A stretch of DNA of 64,000 bases from JAWKIJ01 sp041394325 (GTDB lineage Bacteria > Actinomycetota > Acidimicrobiia > Acidimicrobiales > Microtrichaceae), in the NCBI GenBank assembly GCA_041394325.1, contig JAWKIJ010000001.1, positions 868,001 through 932,000 on the forward strand. The letters run 5' to 3'. Below are positions 42,142-50,769 of this stretch, one piece after another (the stretch's first letter is position 1; the number at the start of each line of letters is the position of its first letter). The position numbers and the translations under genes are program-made. The notes beneath the pieces are model-generated. The model was not told the origin of the DNA. It was given only the letters and a program-made list of their open reading frames with translations, and searched no databases.

Positions 42142-43440
42142 TCAGTCGGTTCCGCCGTCGGACTCGTGGTGTTCGAGCGGCTCGACCTCCAGGATCATCC
42201 CTTCGACGGAAACGACCCGAACGGCAGCGCCGTCCACGATGCGGCGAACACGGGTGGTGTGGGCGCTCCAGCGGCCCCCGTCGACGAGCGCCGTTCCGTC
42301 GGGGTCGATCGATCCCTCCGCGGTTCCCTCGCGGCCCACCATCCGGTCCCGACCCAACGTCGCTGTCGCAAAGCGCGATCGCACCATCGCCGGCATACCC
42401 GAGAACATTGCGACGGCCATCCCCACGATCCCGACGAACAGCGCGAGCAGCGGCACCTTGTAACCGTCGAAGAGCGCCACCGATCCGACGGCCCAGCACA
42501 CCAGCCCGACGACGGTCCATACCCGGGGAATCGCGGTCTGGATGTCGATCGCGAACGCGACGGCGGAGGCCAGGCACAGGGCGAGCGCCCAAGGCCGCAA
42601 CGGGATCTCCGCCAGCCCGTACGCGGCCAGGACGCCACACACCGCTCCCACCAGACCGGCGATCCCAATGCCCGCGGTGTAGAACTCGAAGAGGAGCAGA
42701 CCGATCGCTACGCCGAGGAGCAGGTATGCGACGGCGGGGCTCGCCGCGGTGTGAAGGAGTTGAACGGTGACCGGCACCTTCTGAGCGACCGGCGTGGCCA
42801 GGATGGATCGCTGGCGGGTACCGCGGTCGTTGGTCACCACGCGGGACTTCACCTTCGCGACGTTCAACGCATGGTCGCCGGCCAGCGCGTCCACCCTTTG
42901 CACCAGGTGCATCCGGGTTGCCGTCTTCTCGTCGACGACCCGGTGAATCACCCCGCGCAAGGCAGCGGCCGTCGCTCCCGCGGACGGCAGGTCCCGCAGA
43001 TGTCCGAAGTCGCCGATCCTGGTCCGTGGCGCCATCGACGCGGGCAGGGCGGTCACCATCTCGCCGGCACCACCCAGAGCCTCTGCACCGGACGGTCCCA
43101 CCCAGGCGGATACCGGCACCGGCGATCGACGGAGCACGGTGACCAGACGGCGCAGTTCGGCATCGGAGACGACCGACCCCGGACTGTCCACGACCAGTAC
43201 CACGGCCTTGAAGCCGGAGTCGGCGGCCGAGTCGCGAACGGCCCGCTCCACGAAGTCGACGTTGATGGAATCGATGAGACCCGACACCGCCACAGCGCGG
43301 ATGCATCCGTTCCGATCGCCGCAGGAGGCGCCCACCCGACGGCCTTCGGCCGATGCCGCCGAGGGCTCGATGCCGAGCGCCACGGTGGCGCACAACGCCA
43401 CGAGGGCGGCGCACAGCAGTCGTTTGAGTATCGTGCGCAA
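42142..43440 (-). CDS. NfeD-family membrane protein with ClpP-like domain, catalytic Ser replaced
   Basis: 432 residues. A signal peptide (LLCAALVALCATVALG) is followed by a ClpP-class protease-like domain (SGLIDSINVDFVERAV, VLVVDSPGS), four membrane helices (about residues 225-345) and a C-terminal NfeD OB-fold (TLGRDRMVGREGTAEGSID). In archaeal NfeD proteases the nucleophile lies in AASAG; here the aligned segment is ALGGAGE, so the Ser is Gly and protease activity is unlikely. TTG 43440 is used, with GGAGG 7 bases upstream. It may act as a membrane scaffold with a lost peptidase. Confidence 0.82.
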   Translation of the reverse strand: MRTILKRLLCAALVALCATVALGIEPSAASAEGRRVGASCGDRNGCIRAVAVSGLIDSINVDFVERAVRDSAADSGFKAVVLVVDSPGSVVSDAELRRLVTVLRRSPVPVSAWVGPSGAEALGGAGEMVTALPASMAPRTRIGDFGHLRDLPSAGATAAALRGVIHRVVDEKTATRMHLVQRVDALAGDHALNVAKVKSRVVTNDRGTRQRSILATPVAQKVPVTVQLLHTAASPAVAYLLLGVAIGLLLFEFYTAGIGIAGLVGAVCGVLAAYGLAEIPLRPWALALCLASAVAFAIDIQTAIPRVWTVVGLVCWAVGSVALFDGYKVPLLALFVGIVGMAVAMFSGMPAMVRSRFATATLGRDRMVGREGTAEGSIDPDGTALVDGGRWSAHTTRVRRIVDGAAVRVVSVEGMILEVEPLEHHESDGGTD

Positions 43441-43463
43441 CCGGAGGCCTCCGAAGGGAAGAA

Positions 43464-44434
43464 GTGGATCCTGCGCAGTTCCTCACTGCACCTCGTGTGA
43501 CCATCGTTGCCGGGAAGGGTGGGGTCGGCAAAACCACGGTCGTCGCCGCGCTGGCCACCGCCGTCGCCGAGTCCGGTCGTCGAGCGCTGATCGTCGAGGT
43601 GGAGGGCAAGTCCGGCATGGCCGCACTGTTCGGCACCCGGCCGCTCGACTACCAGGACCGGATCGTCTACCGATCCGATTCGGGGGCATGGTGAACGCCC
43701 AGACGCTCACCCCCGATGAGGCACTCGTGGAGTACCTCCGGGACCACGGGCTGAAGCGCCTCTCGAAACGGCTCACCGAGAGCGGTGCACTCGACATGGT
43801 CGTGACGGCGACGCCGGGTATCAAGGACGTGCTCGTGCTCGGCAAGATCCGACAGATCAGCGACCTGTCTCCGGTGGACTCGATCATCGTGGACGCTCCG
43901 GCCGCCGGACACGCGATCACGTTCCTGTCGAGCGCGTCCGGCATGCTCGACGCGGTCACGGTCGGGGCCATCGAGACACAGGCGCGCCTGGTCGGCGAAC
44001 TGTTGACCGACGGGACCCGAAGTCAGGTCGTACTGGTGACCCTGCCCGAGGAGACACCGGTCAACGAGTTGGTCGAGACCGCGTACAGCCTCGAGGACCG
44101 AGTCGGAATCAAACTGGGACCCGTCGTCGTCAACGGCATCCTCGACCTACCCGACGGCCTCGATGCCGCTCCGGACGGGGTCCACGCCGACCGTTCGACG
44201 ACCACCTCCTCGATGCGCCGGGACCTGGCGACCCTCGAAGCCGCCGCCGCCTTCCGTCGCGACCGCTGCGCGTTGCAGACCCAGCAGATCACGCGCCTCG
44301 GCGCCGAGCTTCCCCTCCCACAAATCTCGCTGCCGTTCGTGTTCTCTCCGTCCCTGCGCATCGAGGACCTCCGGGCGATGGCCGCGTCGATCCTGACCCA
44401 GACGGCGTCGTTCTCGATCGGAGAATCCCGATGA
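43464..44434 (+). pseudogene. ArsA/GET3-like ATPase 1 (Rv3679-like), one frameshift
   Basis: The first of two tandem P-loop ATPases. The deviant Walker A VTIVAGKGGVGKTT is at the start and the frame runs to 43694, then continues in another frame from VNAQTLTPDEALVEYLRDHGL through DSIIVDAPAAGHAITFL to the end at 44434. The shift lies at 43681-43686, where a run of five Gs would be six in a correct reading. With that base restored the protein is about 323 residues. GTG 43464 follows GAAGGGAAGAA. It overlaps the next ATPase gene by 4 bases. In mycobacteria the homologous pair works as a heterodimer. Confidence 0.85.
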
Positions 44435-45543
44435 GCACGCCGACCGGCTCCCTCGGGGGTCCCCACGATGAGGGAAGGTCGGCGATGCGGGACATAGCGA
44501 GCACGCGCGGAGTGGTGTTGTGCTGTGGGTCCGGCGGTGTCGGCAAGACGACGACAGCGGCGGCGATCGCTCTCGAAGCCGCGGCCCTCGGCCGGTCCGC
44601 GGTGGTGGTGACGATCGACCCCGCGAAGCGGTTGGCCGACGCGCTCGGGATCGGGGAGCTCTCCAACACCGCGACCCTGATCGAGGGTGACTGGCCCGGC
44701 GAGCTGTGGGCGCTCATGCTCGACACCGAGAGGACGTTCAACGGACTGGTCGCCCGCTACGCCGGTTCCGCCGAGCAGGCGGAGAAGATCCTGGCCAACA
44801 CCTTCTACCGCAACATCGCCGGAGCGCTCTCGGGTACCCAGGAGTACATGGCGACCGAGAAGCTCTACGAGTTGCACGCCGGTGGCGCCTTCGACCTCAT
44901 CGTCGTCGACACCCCGCCGTCCCGCCACGCACTGGACTTCCTGGACGCACCCGGGCGGCTGACGCGGTTCCTCAACCACCCGCTCTACCGGCTGGTCACG
45001 GCACCGACCCGGGGGGTGGTTCGTGCCGTCAACGTCGCCGCACAGCCGGTGCTACGCGGAATCGCCAAGGCCGTCGGCGGCGAGGTGATCGCCGACGCAC
45101 TCGCGTTCTTCACCGCGTTCGACGGGATGGAGGAGGGCTTCAAGGAACGGGCGGCGCAGGTCGAGCGCCTCATCGCCGATCCGGGCACCGCGTTCGTGCT
45201 GGTCGCGTCACCGCGGAGCGACACGGTCACCGAGGCCGTGTTCTTCGCCGAGCGGCTTCAGTCCAGGGGCCTCACGGTGGCCGCGGTCGTGGTCAACCGG
45301 CTCTTTCCGCTCTTCGACGACCTCCAGGACCGGAAGGCGATCGAGCTCGATCCGGCCATGGCCGGACGCCTTACGAACTACGACCAACTTCGGGCCATCG
45401 CAACCGGCGAGCGCGCCGAGATCGCGCCGTTGATCAGCGCAGTGGGCGACGGCGAACCGATCGAGGTCCCTCTCCTCCCGTTCGAGGTCACCGACCTGGA
45501 GTCCCTCGCAGACCTGGGCCGCTTCCTGTTCGATCCACGCTGA
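44431..45543 (+). CDS. ArsA/GET3-like ATPase 2 (Rv3680-like)
   Basis: 370 residues. Walker A is VLCCGSGGVGKTTTAAAI, switch I/II motifs VVTIDPAKRLADALG and LIVVDTPPSRHALDFLDAPGRL follow, and the C-terminal half is helical as in ArsA/GET3. The cysteines that bind arsenite in true ArsA are absent, so arsenic transport is not implied. It is coupled by a 4-base overlap to ATPase 1 and ends at a strong inverted repeat. Neighbouring whiB strengthens the comparison with Rv3679-Rv3681c. Confidence 0.9.
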   Translation: MSTPTGSLGGPHDEGRSAMRDIASTRGVVLCCGSGGVGKTTTAAAIALEAAALGRSAVVVTIDPAKRLADALGIGELSNTATLIEGDWPGELWALMLDTERTFNGLVARYAGSAEQAEKILANTFYRNIAGALSGTQEYMATEKLYELHAGGAFDLIVVDTPPSRHALDFLDAPGRLTRFLNHPLYRLVTAPTRGVVRAVNVAAQPVLRGIAKAVGGEVIADALAFFTAFDGMEEGFKERAAQVERLIADPGTAFVLVASPRSDTVTEAVFFAERLQSRGLTVAAVVVNRLFPLFDDLQDRKAIELDPAMAGRLTNYDQLRAIATGERAEIAPLISAVGDGEPIEVPLLPFEVTDLESLADLGRFLFDPR

Positions 45544-45548
45544 GCCGG

Positions 45549-45587
45549 CACCGCACTCGCGACCGCGGCCCGGCCCCGAGTGCGGTG
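45549..45587. terminator. 11-bp perfect inverted repeat between convergent genes
   Basis: CACCGCACTCG (45549-45559) and CGAGTGCGGTG (45577-45587) with a 17-base loop, between the convergent ArsA-like and STAS genes. No T-tract on either side, which is common for actinobacterial terminators. Probably acts in both directions. Confidence 0.65.
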
Positions 45588-45591
45588 GGGA

Positions 45592-45984
45592 TCAGTTCGA
45601 CGGATTCGTCACGAACTCGGTAGCGGCGTCCAGGTCGGCCAGTACCGGGACCATCCGGTCGAACCTGGTCGTGTGCAGCAGGCGCAGCACCGCCGGACGG
45701 TCGCAGACGACCACGGTGATGCTTCCGGCCTCCCGGATTCGTCGGATTCCGCCGATCAGGGCGCCGAGGCCCGCCGAGTCCATGAACGGGACCTTCGAGA
45801 GGTCAATGACCACCGCCGTGGTTCCGGCGAGCTCGGCCAGACGCTCGCGGAAACCCTGGACGCTGAAGGCGTCAAGTTCACCGCGGGGTCGACAAACGGT
45901 GGTGGCACCGCGCTGGACCACCTCGACCTCGACCTGGTTGTCGGTGGAGTCGGCCACCTGAACCCCTTCCGTCGAGCGACCCAT
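45592..45984 (-). CDS. STAS-domain anti-sigma factor antagonist
   Basis: 130 residues of one STAS domain: VEVVQRGATTVCRPRGELDAFSV, then VVIDLSKVPFMDSAGLGALIGG, in which the Ser of DSAGLG is the site phosphorylated by anti-sigma kinases in SpoIIAA/RsbV. Such proteins release a sigma factor when unphosphorylated. No anti-sigma kinase is adjacent. AAGG lies a few bases before ATG 45984. It is divergent from a receiver-domain protein, perhaps of the same signalling chain. Confidence 0.88.
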   Translation of the reverse strand: MGRSTEGVQVADSTDNQVEVEVVQRGATTVCRPRGELDAFSVQGFRERLAELAGTTAVVIDLSKVPFMDSAGLGALIGGIRRIREAGSITVVVCDRPAVLRLLHTTRFDRMVPVLADLDAATEFVTNPSN

Positions 45985-46082
45985 CCTTGGGGATCGTCAT
46001 GGTAACGAGTGTCGTCCCCGTCGCACCCGCGCGCACCTCTTCGCCGGCCGGCGCCGGTTGAGGGGGGTGGTCATACGCCGGG

Positions 46083-46088
46083 TAGCCT
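46083..46088 (+). promoter_or_regulatory. -10 hexamer TAGCCT of a likely leaderless promoter
   Basis: TAGCCT with 7 bases to GTG 46096. Confidence 0.5.
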
Positions 46089-46095
46089 CGGTCGG

Positions 46096-46518
46096 GTGAC
46101 CGAGATCCTGCTCGCAACCGACTCGGAGTCGATCCGTGACGCGGTGGAGGCGGCCATCGCCTCAGCCGACACGACGGTGCTCACCGTCACGAGCGGCCCC
46201 GAGGTGCGGGCGGCGGCGCTCGATCTGGATCCCGCACTGATCGTGTTGGACCTGCAACTGGGGGCGATGGGCGGGATCGGCACCTGCATCGATCTCCGCG
46301 CGGAGGAAGGGGCCGGACGGCTCCCCCCGCAGAACATCCTGCTACTGCTCGATCGGGAGCCCGATCTGTTCCTCGCCCGACGCTCGGGTGCCGACGGCTG
46401 GTTGGTCAAACCGCTCGACCCCCGACGCCTCGCCGATGCCTCCGAGGCACTCATCGCCGGCGGTTCCTACAAGGAGACTGCTAAGACACCGACCGTGACG
46501 ACGGCCGACGTCGGCTGA
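46096..46518 (+). CDS. Stand-alone response-regulator receiver protein
   Basis: 140 residues, one receiver domain without an output domain. The phosphorylation Asp is in ALIVLDLQLGAMGGIG (near residue 53), and the switch Lys is in ADGWLVKPLDPRRLADA. The usual double-acid pocket near the N-terminus reads LLATDSES, only one clear acid, so phosphorylation may be weak. GTG 46096 is supported by the TAGCCT box. tRNA-Pro follows 56 bases downstream. Confidence 0.85.
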   Translation: MTEILLATDSESIRDAVEAAIASADTTVLTVTSGPEVRAAALDLDPALIVLDLQLGAMGGIGTCIDLRAEEGAGRLPPQNILLLLDREPDLFLARRSGADGWLVKPLDPRRLADASEALIAGGSYKETAKTPTVTTADVG

Positions 46519-46558
46519 GCCACGGGATCCGACACCACCGACGCCGAGGCGGTGGCGG

Positions 46559-46564
46559 TAACAT
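46559..46564 (+). promoter_or_regulatory. Candidate -10 (TAACAT) for tRNA-Pro
   Basis: TAACAT ends 10 bases before the mature 5' end of tRNA-Pro. No -35 recognised. Confidence 0.35.
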
Positions 46565-46574
46565 CTCGCCAACT

Positions 46575-46648
46575 CGGGTTGTGGCTCAGCTTGGTAGAGC
46601 GCTGCGTTCGGGACGCAGAGGTCGGGAGTTCAAATCTCCCCAACCCGA
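46575..46648 (+). tRNA. tRNA-Pro (anticodon CGG)
   Basis: Acceptor CGGGTTG (46575-46581) pairs with CAACCCG (46641-46647); anticodon stem CTGCG/CGCAG encloses TTCGGGA; T-stem GGGAG/CTCCC encloses TTCAAAT. Discriminator A46648 is followed by CCG, so CCA is not encoded. Confidence 0.95.
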
Positions 46649-46720
46649 CCGTCACAGGTCGGATCCGTATTTGCGCCAGCGTGCGCCAACGATCACGCCG
46701 TGCGAGCCCGTGCTTCGGAA

Positions 46721-47758
46721 CTACTGCGTGGGTTCGTAGGCGACGGACTCGAGGTCGGGTGGGGCAACACGGGGGAGGACCGTCGGTTCCGGTACTCCCA
46801 CATCAGGTGGTTCACCCACGTGTGCGAGCGCCTCCATCATCACCTGGTTGCCCGTACGTCCCTCGCGCAGCGCCGCGTCCTCGATGATGACCCGGTGGTC
46901 GAAAACGGCGTGGGACAGGTCGATCAGGTCCTGCGCGATGGCGGCGGGCCGCCCGTGCGCCAGTGCCCACGCGCGAACGGCACGGGTGAGCGACATCCCG
47001 CCACGGATGCTCACCCCCGTACGGACACCGTCTCGAACCCGCGTCTCCTCCATGAGTGCAACCATCCAGTCGATCAACGGTTGGGCGATCTCGACCCGGT
47101 CCACGATGTCGAAGGCCGCCTTCAGCGACTGTGAGTTGACCATCGTCGTCACGACCGCCGAACGGTCACGTATGGCCGACTCGCTGAGCAAACGGGCCGC
47201 GTCGGCACTCGACGGCTGGCCGATCTGCAGGCGCATCATGAAGCGGTCCAACGTGGCCTCGGGCAGGGCATTGGTTCCGATGGAGTCCATCGCGTTCTGT
47301 GTCGCGATCACCATGAACGGCGGACCGATCGGCGACGACACGCCCCGTACCGTCACCTGGCGTTCCTCCATCACTTCGAGGAGCGCGGACTGGGTTCGTG
47401 GAAGGGCGCGGTTCAACTCGTCCGCAAGGATCATCGAGTTGAACAGCGGCCCGGTTTGGAGACGGAACTGACGATGGCGTTCGTCCCAGACCATCGTGCC
47501 GATGATGTCCTCCGGTGTGAGGTCGGCGGTGAACTGGATTCGCGCCTGGCTCCCCGACACGCACCGGCTCAACGAACGCGCCAGCGTGGTCTTACCGCTG
47601 CCGGCATTGTCCTCCAGCAGCAGGTGACCCTGTGCGAACAGGCACGTCACCGCTGCGGCCACCACTTCGGTTCGCCCGAGAAACGCCTTCTCGATCGATT
47701 CGACGATCGCGGTGAACGTCTGGTGGAACCACGCGGCTTCGGGGGCTGTCACGCTCAT
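46721..47758 (-). CDS. MoxR-type AAA+ ATPase
   Basis: 345 residues: Walker A LLLEDNAGSGKTTLARSL, Walker B SMILADELNRALPRTQSALLE, sensor 1 VIATQNAMDS and the arginine finger in LPEATLDRFMMRL, followed by the lid domain. MoxR proteins act as chaperones, usually beside a DUF58 protein and VWA-domain proteins; none of these is present here. Instead it lies 49 bases downstream of a P450 gene on the same strand. The Ala/Pro-rich C-terminus (last 30 residues) is not part of the fold. Confidence 0.9.
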   Translation of the reverse strand: MSVTAPEAAWFHQTFTAIVESIEKAFLGRTEVVAAAVTCLFAQGHLLLEDNAGSGKTTLARSLSRCVSGSQARIQFTADLTPEDIIGTMVWDERHRQFRLQTGPLFNSMILADELNRALPRTQSALLEVMEERQVTVRGVSSPIGPPFMVIATQNAMDSIGTNALPEATLDRFMMRLQIGQPSSADAARLLSESAIRDRSAVVTTMVNSQSLKAAFDIVDRVEIAQPLIDWMVALMEETRVRDGVRTGVSIRGGMSLTRAVRAWALAHGRPAAIAQDLIDLSHAVFDHRVIIEDAALREGRTGNQVMMEALAHVGEPPDVGVPEPTVLPRVAPPDLESVAYEPTQ

Positions 47759-47807
47759 CGGACACAGCTTCGCAGGTTGGAGACCTCTTCGCTCGCCCGT
47801 CGGTCGG

Positions 47808-49047
47808 TCAACGGAGCCGAAGGCTGAGCCGTTCGAGTCCGCGCAGCGTGAAACTCGCCCGGTATCGCGGCGGTGGACCGAGGATCTCGATGTGCTCGAA
47901 TCGGCCGAGCAACAGCGAGAACGCGAGTTCCGCCTCGGCGCGTGCCAGGTGTGCGCCCAGGCAGTGGTGCGCTCCCCATCCGAAACTCAACGGGAGCGGT
48001 ACCGAGGTGTCGGTGAAGCGAGCGACCTCGAACCGTTCGGGCCGGTCGTACACATCGGGGTCGTGGTTCGCCGCACCCTGCAGGACTATCACCTGCGCGC
48101 CGCGCTCGACGGGTTCGCCGAAGAGGCGGTCCGCAGCGAGTGCGAAGCGTGCGTTGAGTTGGACCGGCGAGTCGAAGCGCAACATCTCCCACACGGCGGA
48201 GCCGATCAGGTCCGGGCTCGCGAAGCCGGTCCAACTCGTCGGAGTGGGTCAACAGCGCGAGCATTCCGTTGCCGATGAGGTTCGACGTGGTCTCGAAGCC
48301 GGCGGCGTACAGGAGGATCGTGTTGACGATCAGCTCCTCGGAGCTCAGCCGATCCCCCTCGGCCTCCACCTCGATCAGTGCCGACAACAATCCGTCGTCG
48401 GGCTCGGATCGCTTCTCCTCCACGAGATCGACGAAGTAGGCCGCCACCTCGATCGCCGCCGCCTCGGCACGGTCGATCGCGTCCTGGTCCGACCCGGCCT
48501 CGATGAAGGACGTGAGCGCCCTCACGAGCGCGATGAAGTGGCTGTCCCGGTGGTGGGGTACGCCGAGTAGCGCGCTGATGACGGCGACCGGGAACGGAAC
48601 GGCCAGCACGGTGAGCAGGTCGACGTCGGTCCGTCCGGCGAGGTCGTCGAGGAGGGGTTCGAGCAACGAGGCGATCCGCGGTCGCAACGAGTCGACCCGG
48701 CGGGGCGTGAACTCCCGAGCCACCAGGCCTCGCACCCGGGTGTGGTCGGGCGGGTTCATGAGCAACATCGACGGCACGTCCGCGCCGCGGCCAAGCTCGT
48801 GCCCGCCGATCCCCCGCACCGGTCCCATATCGGCTTCGTAACGTCCCCATCGGGGACTGCGCAGCACCGACAACGAGTCGTGATAGCGCGTGAGGACGGT
48901 GGCCCCCGTGGCGGAGCGCCAACGGGGCAGCTCGGCGAGGAACCGCCGGTATGCGACCGTCGGGTCCTGGCGTCCCTCGTCGTCGAGCACGGTTGTCGCC
49001 AACAACCGGTCCGCCGAGGCGTCGTCCAACGGCCGCTCCGCTCTCAC
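47808..49047 (-). pseudogene. Cytochrome P450, one frameshift
   Basis: Two frames together give a normal 413-residue P450. The first carries LLMNPPDHTRVRGLVAREF (helix C region) and the I-helix ILLYAAGFETTSNLIGNG; the second has the ExxR helix remnant, HDPDVYDRPERFEVARF and the heme-cysteine loop FGWGAHHCLGAHLARAE. The shift is near 48215, where CGCGAG would be CGCGCGAG if a GC pair were restored. GTG 49047 overlaps the stop of the AhpD-like gene by 4 bases. P450s of this type hydroxylate hydrophobic molecules; the substrate is unknown. Confidence 0.88.
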
Positions 49048-49682
49048 GACTCCGCCTCGGCCGCACGGTCGTAGCCGGTGAAGCCGGCGGGACCGTCGAC
49101 CTCGACTACCGGATCGTCCCGGTCGTCCCACTCGGTACGCAGGGCTCGGCTCATGATGCCGTGCATGATGTACAGCCCGCAGATGTAGGTGAGCTCGAGG
49201 ATCTCGTGGTCGTCGAGATGGCGGCGCAACGCCTCGAAGAGGCCGTCGTGGACCCGCCCGTGATCGGACGCCATCGCGTCGACGTAGCCGAGGACGGCCC
49301 GTTCGGCGTCGTCGAAGCGGTCCGAGCCCGGCCAGTAGGCGACCGCCTCGATCTTCTCCTCGTCGACCCCCAGCAGGCGCAGCGACTTGCAGTGCTGGGA
49401 GTAGACGAACTGGCTGCCGACGATCCAGCCCGACCGGCATTGGCCGAGCTCGCGGAGCAGTGGATCGAGATGGCGTTCGCCGGAGCGGTATATCTGAATG
49501 CCGTCCACGGCGTGCTTGAAGATGTCGGGCACGGCGGCGAACACCGTCCACCAGTCGCCGGGTGACCCCGACGTGGTGCCGGGCTCGGCGACGGGGTCGC
49601 GGTCGGCGAACAGGAACGAGTACATGGCGTCCACGAGCGGGTCCTCGACCTCACTTCGGGGAACCTGACGGAGTCGTGGCAT
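49044..49682 (-). CDS. Carboxymuconolactone decarboxylase/AhpD-like protein
   Basis: 212 residues with an AhpD-like helical core: GSQFVYSQHCKSLRLLG carries a Cys and His but lacks the CxxC redox pair of true AhpD, and DDAERAVLGYVDAM and ILELTYICGLYIMHG follow. Family members range from decarboxylases to peroxidase-linked proteins. It is translationally coupled to the P450 (GTGA), suggesting that it acts on the same substrate. ATG 49682 lies 8 bases after a TAGGGT box. Confidence 0.82.
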   Translation of the reverse strand: MPRLRQVPRSEVEDPLVDAMYSFLFADRDPVAEPGTTSGSPGDWWTVFAAVPDIFKHAVDGIQIYRSGERHLDPLLRELGQCRSGWIVGSQFVYSQHCKSLRLLGVDEEKIEAVAYWPGSDRFDDAERAVLGYVDAMASDHGRVHDGLFEALRRHLDDHEILELTYICGLYIMHGIMSRALRTEWDDRDDPVVEVDGPAGFTGYDRAAEAES

Positions 49683-49690
49683 CGGTCCGT

Positions 49691-49696
49691 ACCCTA
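49691..49696 (-). promoter_or_regulatory. -10 hexamer TAGGGT of a likely leaderless promoter
   Basis: Minus-strand TAGGGT, 8 bases before ATG 49682; drives the AhpD-like/P450/MoxR group. Confidence 0.45.
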
Positions 49697-49725
49697 CGGG
49701 CGATGCCGTCTCGGTACCCGTGCGC

Positions 49726-50742
49726 ATGACCGACCCCCTGTCGCCGGCCGGCGATCGTGTCGGCTGCTCCACCACGGGCCGATTCGCGCCGAGTCCGACC
49801 GGTCGCCTCCACCTCGGCAACCTCCGGACCGCGATCATCGCCTGGTTGTGGACACGTTCGGAGGGCGGACGGTTCCTAGTTCGGATGGAGGATCTCGACC
49901 GCGTGACGTCGCGACGCCACTTCGAGGTCGAACAGCTTCGGGAGTTGGCGGCGTTGGGCCTCGACTGGGATGGTGACGTGGTACGCCAGAGCGACCGCTT
50001 CGACCGCCATCATCAGGTCATCGACGACCTCACCGACAAGGGGTTGACCTATCCGTGCTACTGCTCTCGACGCGAGATCGTGGAGGCGGCGTCCGCTCCC
50101 CACGGCTCGCCCGGTCGCTACCCGGGCACATGCCGGGACCTCGATCGCTCGGGTCGTCGGCGTCGGTCATCGTCGGGTCGCCCTCCGGCGCTGCGTTTCC
50201 GCTCCACGGCCGAACCGGTCGCGGTCGTAGACGAGGTGCTCGGCCCGCTCGTGGGGACACCCGATGACGTGGTGGTTCGTCGAGGTGACGGTGTCCCGTC
50301 CTACCACCTGGCGGTCGTGGTCGACGACGCCGACCAGGGGGTCGACCTGGTGGTCCGCGGCGACGACCTTGCCCCCGCGACCCCCTCCCAGGTCGCGCTC
50401 GGGGTCGCATCGGGCCTTGCGATCCCCCGCTACGGGCACGTCCCCGTCCTTCGAAACATCCGTGGTGAACGCCTCGCGAAACGGGATGGTGCGGTCACCC
50501 TCGAGGAGCAGACCGCTCTAGGACGCTCGACGGTGGAGGTACTCGCCCAACTGCTCCGATCATGTCGGATCCTCCGGCCCGACCATCTCGACGCGACCAC
50601 CCTCGATTCCTTTGGGACCACCGCTGCCGGACGCCTCCTGGACGCCGCTCTGGGGGACTTCGATCCCCGTGTCGTCCGCGACGCGTCGACCATCTGGCCG
50701 TGGACGTTCACCGACGACGTAGTCCCGCCTCGCGGGAAGTGA
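49726..50742 (+). CDS. gluQ: Glutamyl-Q tRNA(Asp) synthetase
   Basis: 338 residues, the catalytic core of a glutamyl-tRNA synthetase without the anticodon-binding domain. The HIGH-type motif is FAPSPTGRLHLGNLRTA, the KMSKS-type motif is RLAKRDGAV, and a zinc site can be formed by YPCYCSRRE with YPGTCRD. These features define GluQ-RS, which glutamylates queuosine in tRNA-Asp. ATG 49726 is used; GTG 49720 is in frame. The C-terminus is short and unremarkable. Confidence 0.9.
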   Translation: MTDPLSPAGDRVGCSTTGRFAPSPTGRLHLGNLRTAIIAWLWTRSEGGRFLVRMEDLDRVTSRRHFEVEQLRELAALGLDWDGDVVRQSDRFDRHHQVIDDLTDKGLTYPCYCSRREIVEAASAPHGSPGRYPGTCRDLDRSGRRRRSSSGRPPALRFRSTAEPVAVVDEVLGPLVGTPDDVVVRRGDGVPSYHLAVVVDDADQGVDLVVRGDDLAPATPSQVALGVASGLAIPRYGHVPVLRNIRGERLAKRDGAVTLEEQTALGRSTVEVLAQLLRSCRILRPDHLDATTLDSFGTTAAGRLLDAALGDFDPRVVRDASTIWPWTFTDDVVPPRGK

Positions 50743-50769
50743 TCGAAAACGGCCCCGTTCGGAGGATGT

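Noticed and set aside
43464..45543. Arsenite efflux operon from the ArsA-like pair
   Set aside because: No ArsB, ArsD, ArsR or ArsC nearby and no arsenite-binding cysteines in the second ATPase.
46649..46720. Integration site next to tRNA-Pro
   Set aside because: No direct repeat of the tRNA 3' end and no integrase nearby; the short GCGCCAGCGTGCGCCA repeat is not a tRNA copy.
47808..49551. Fused AhpD-P450 protein from the long minus-strand open frame
   Set aside because: The part upstream of 49047 is out of frame with the AhpD-like gene and is its shadow; the two genes are separate with a GTGA overlap.
50744..50762. Terminator between gluQ and the protease gene (CGAAAACGGCCCCGTTCG)
   Set aside because: The dyad leaves a loop of only two bases and contains a bulge, so a stable hairpin is doubtful.
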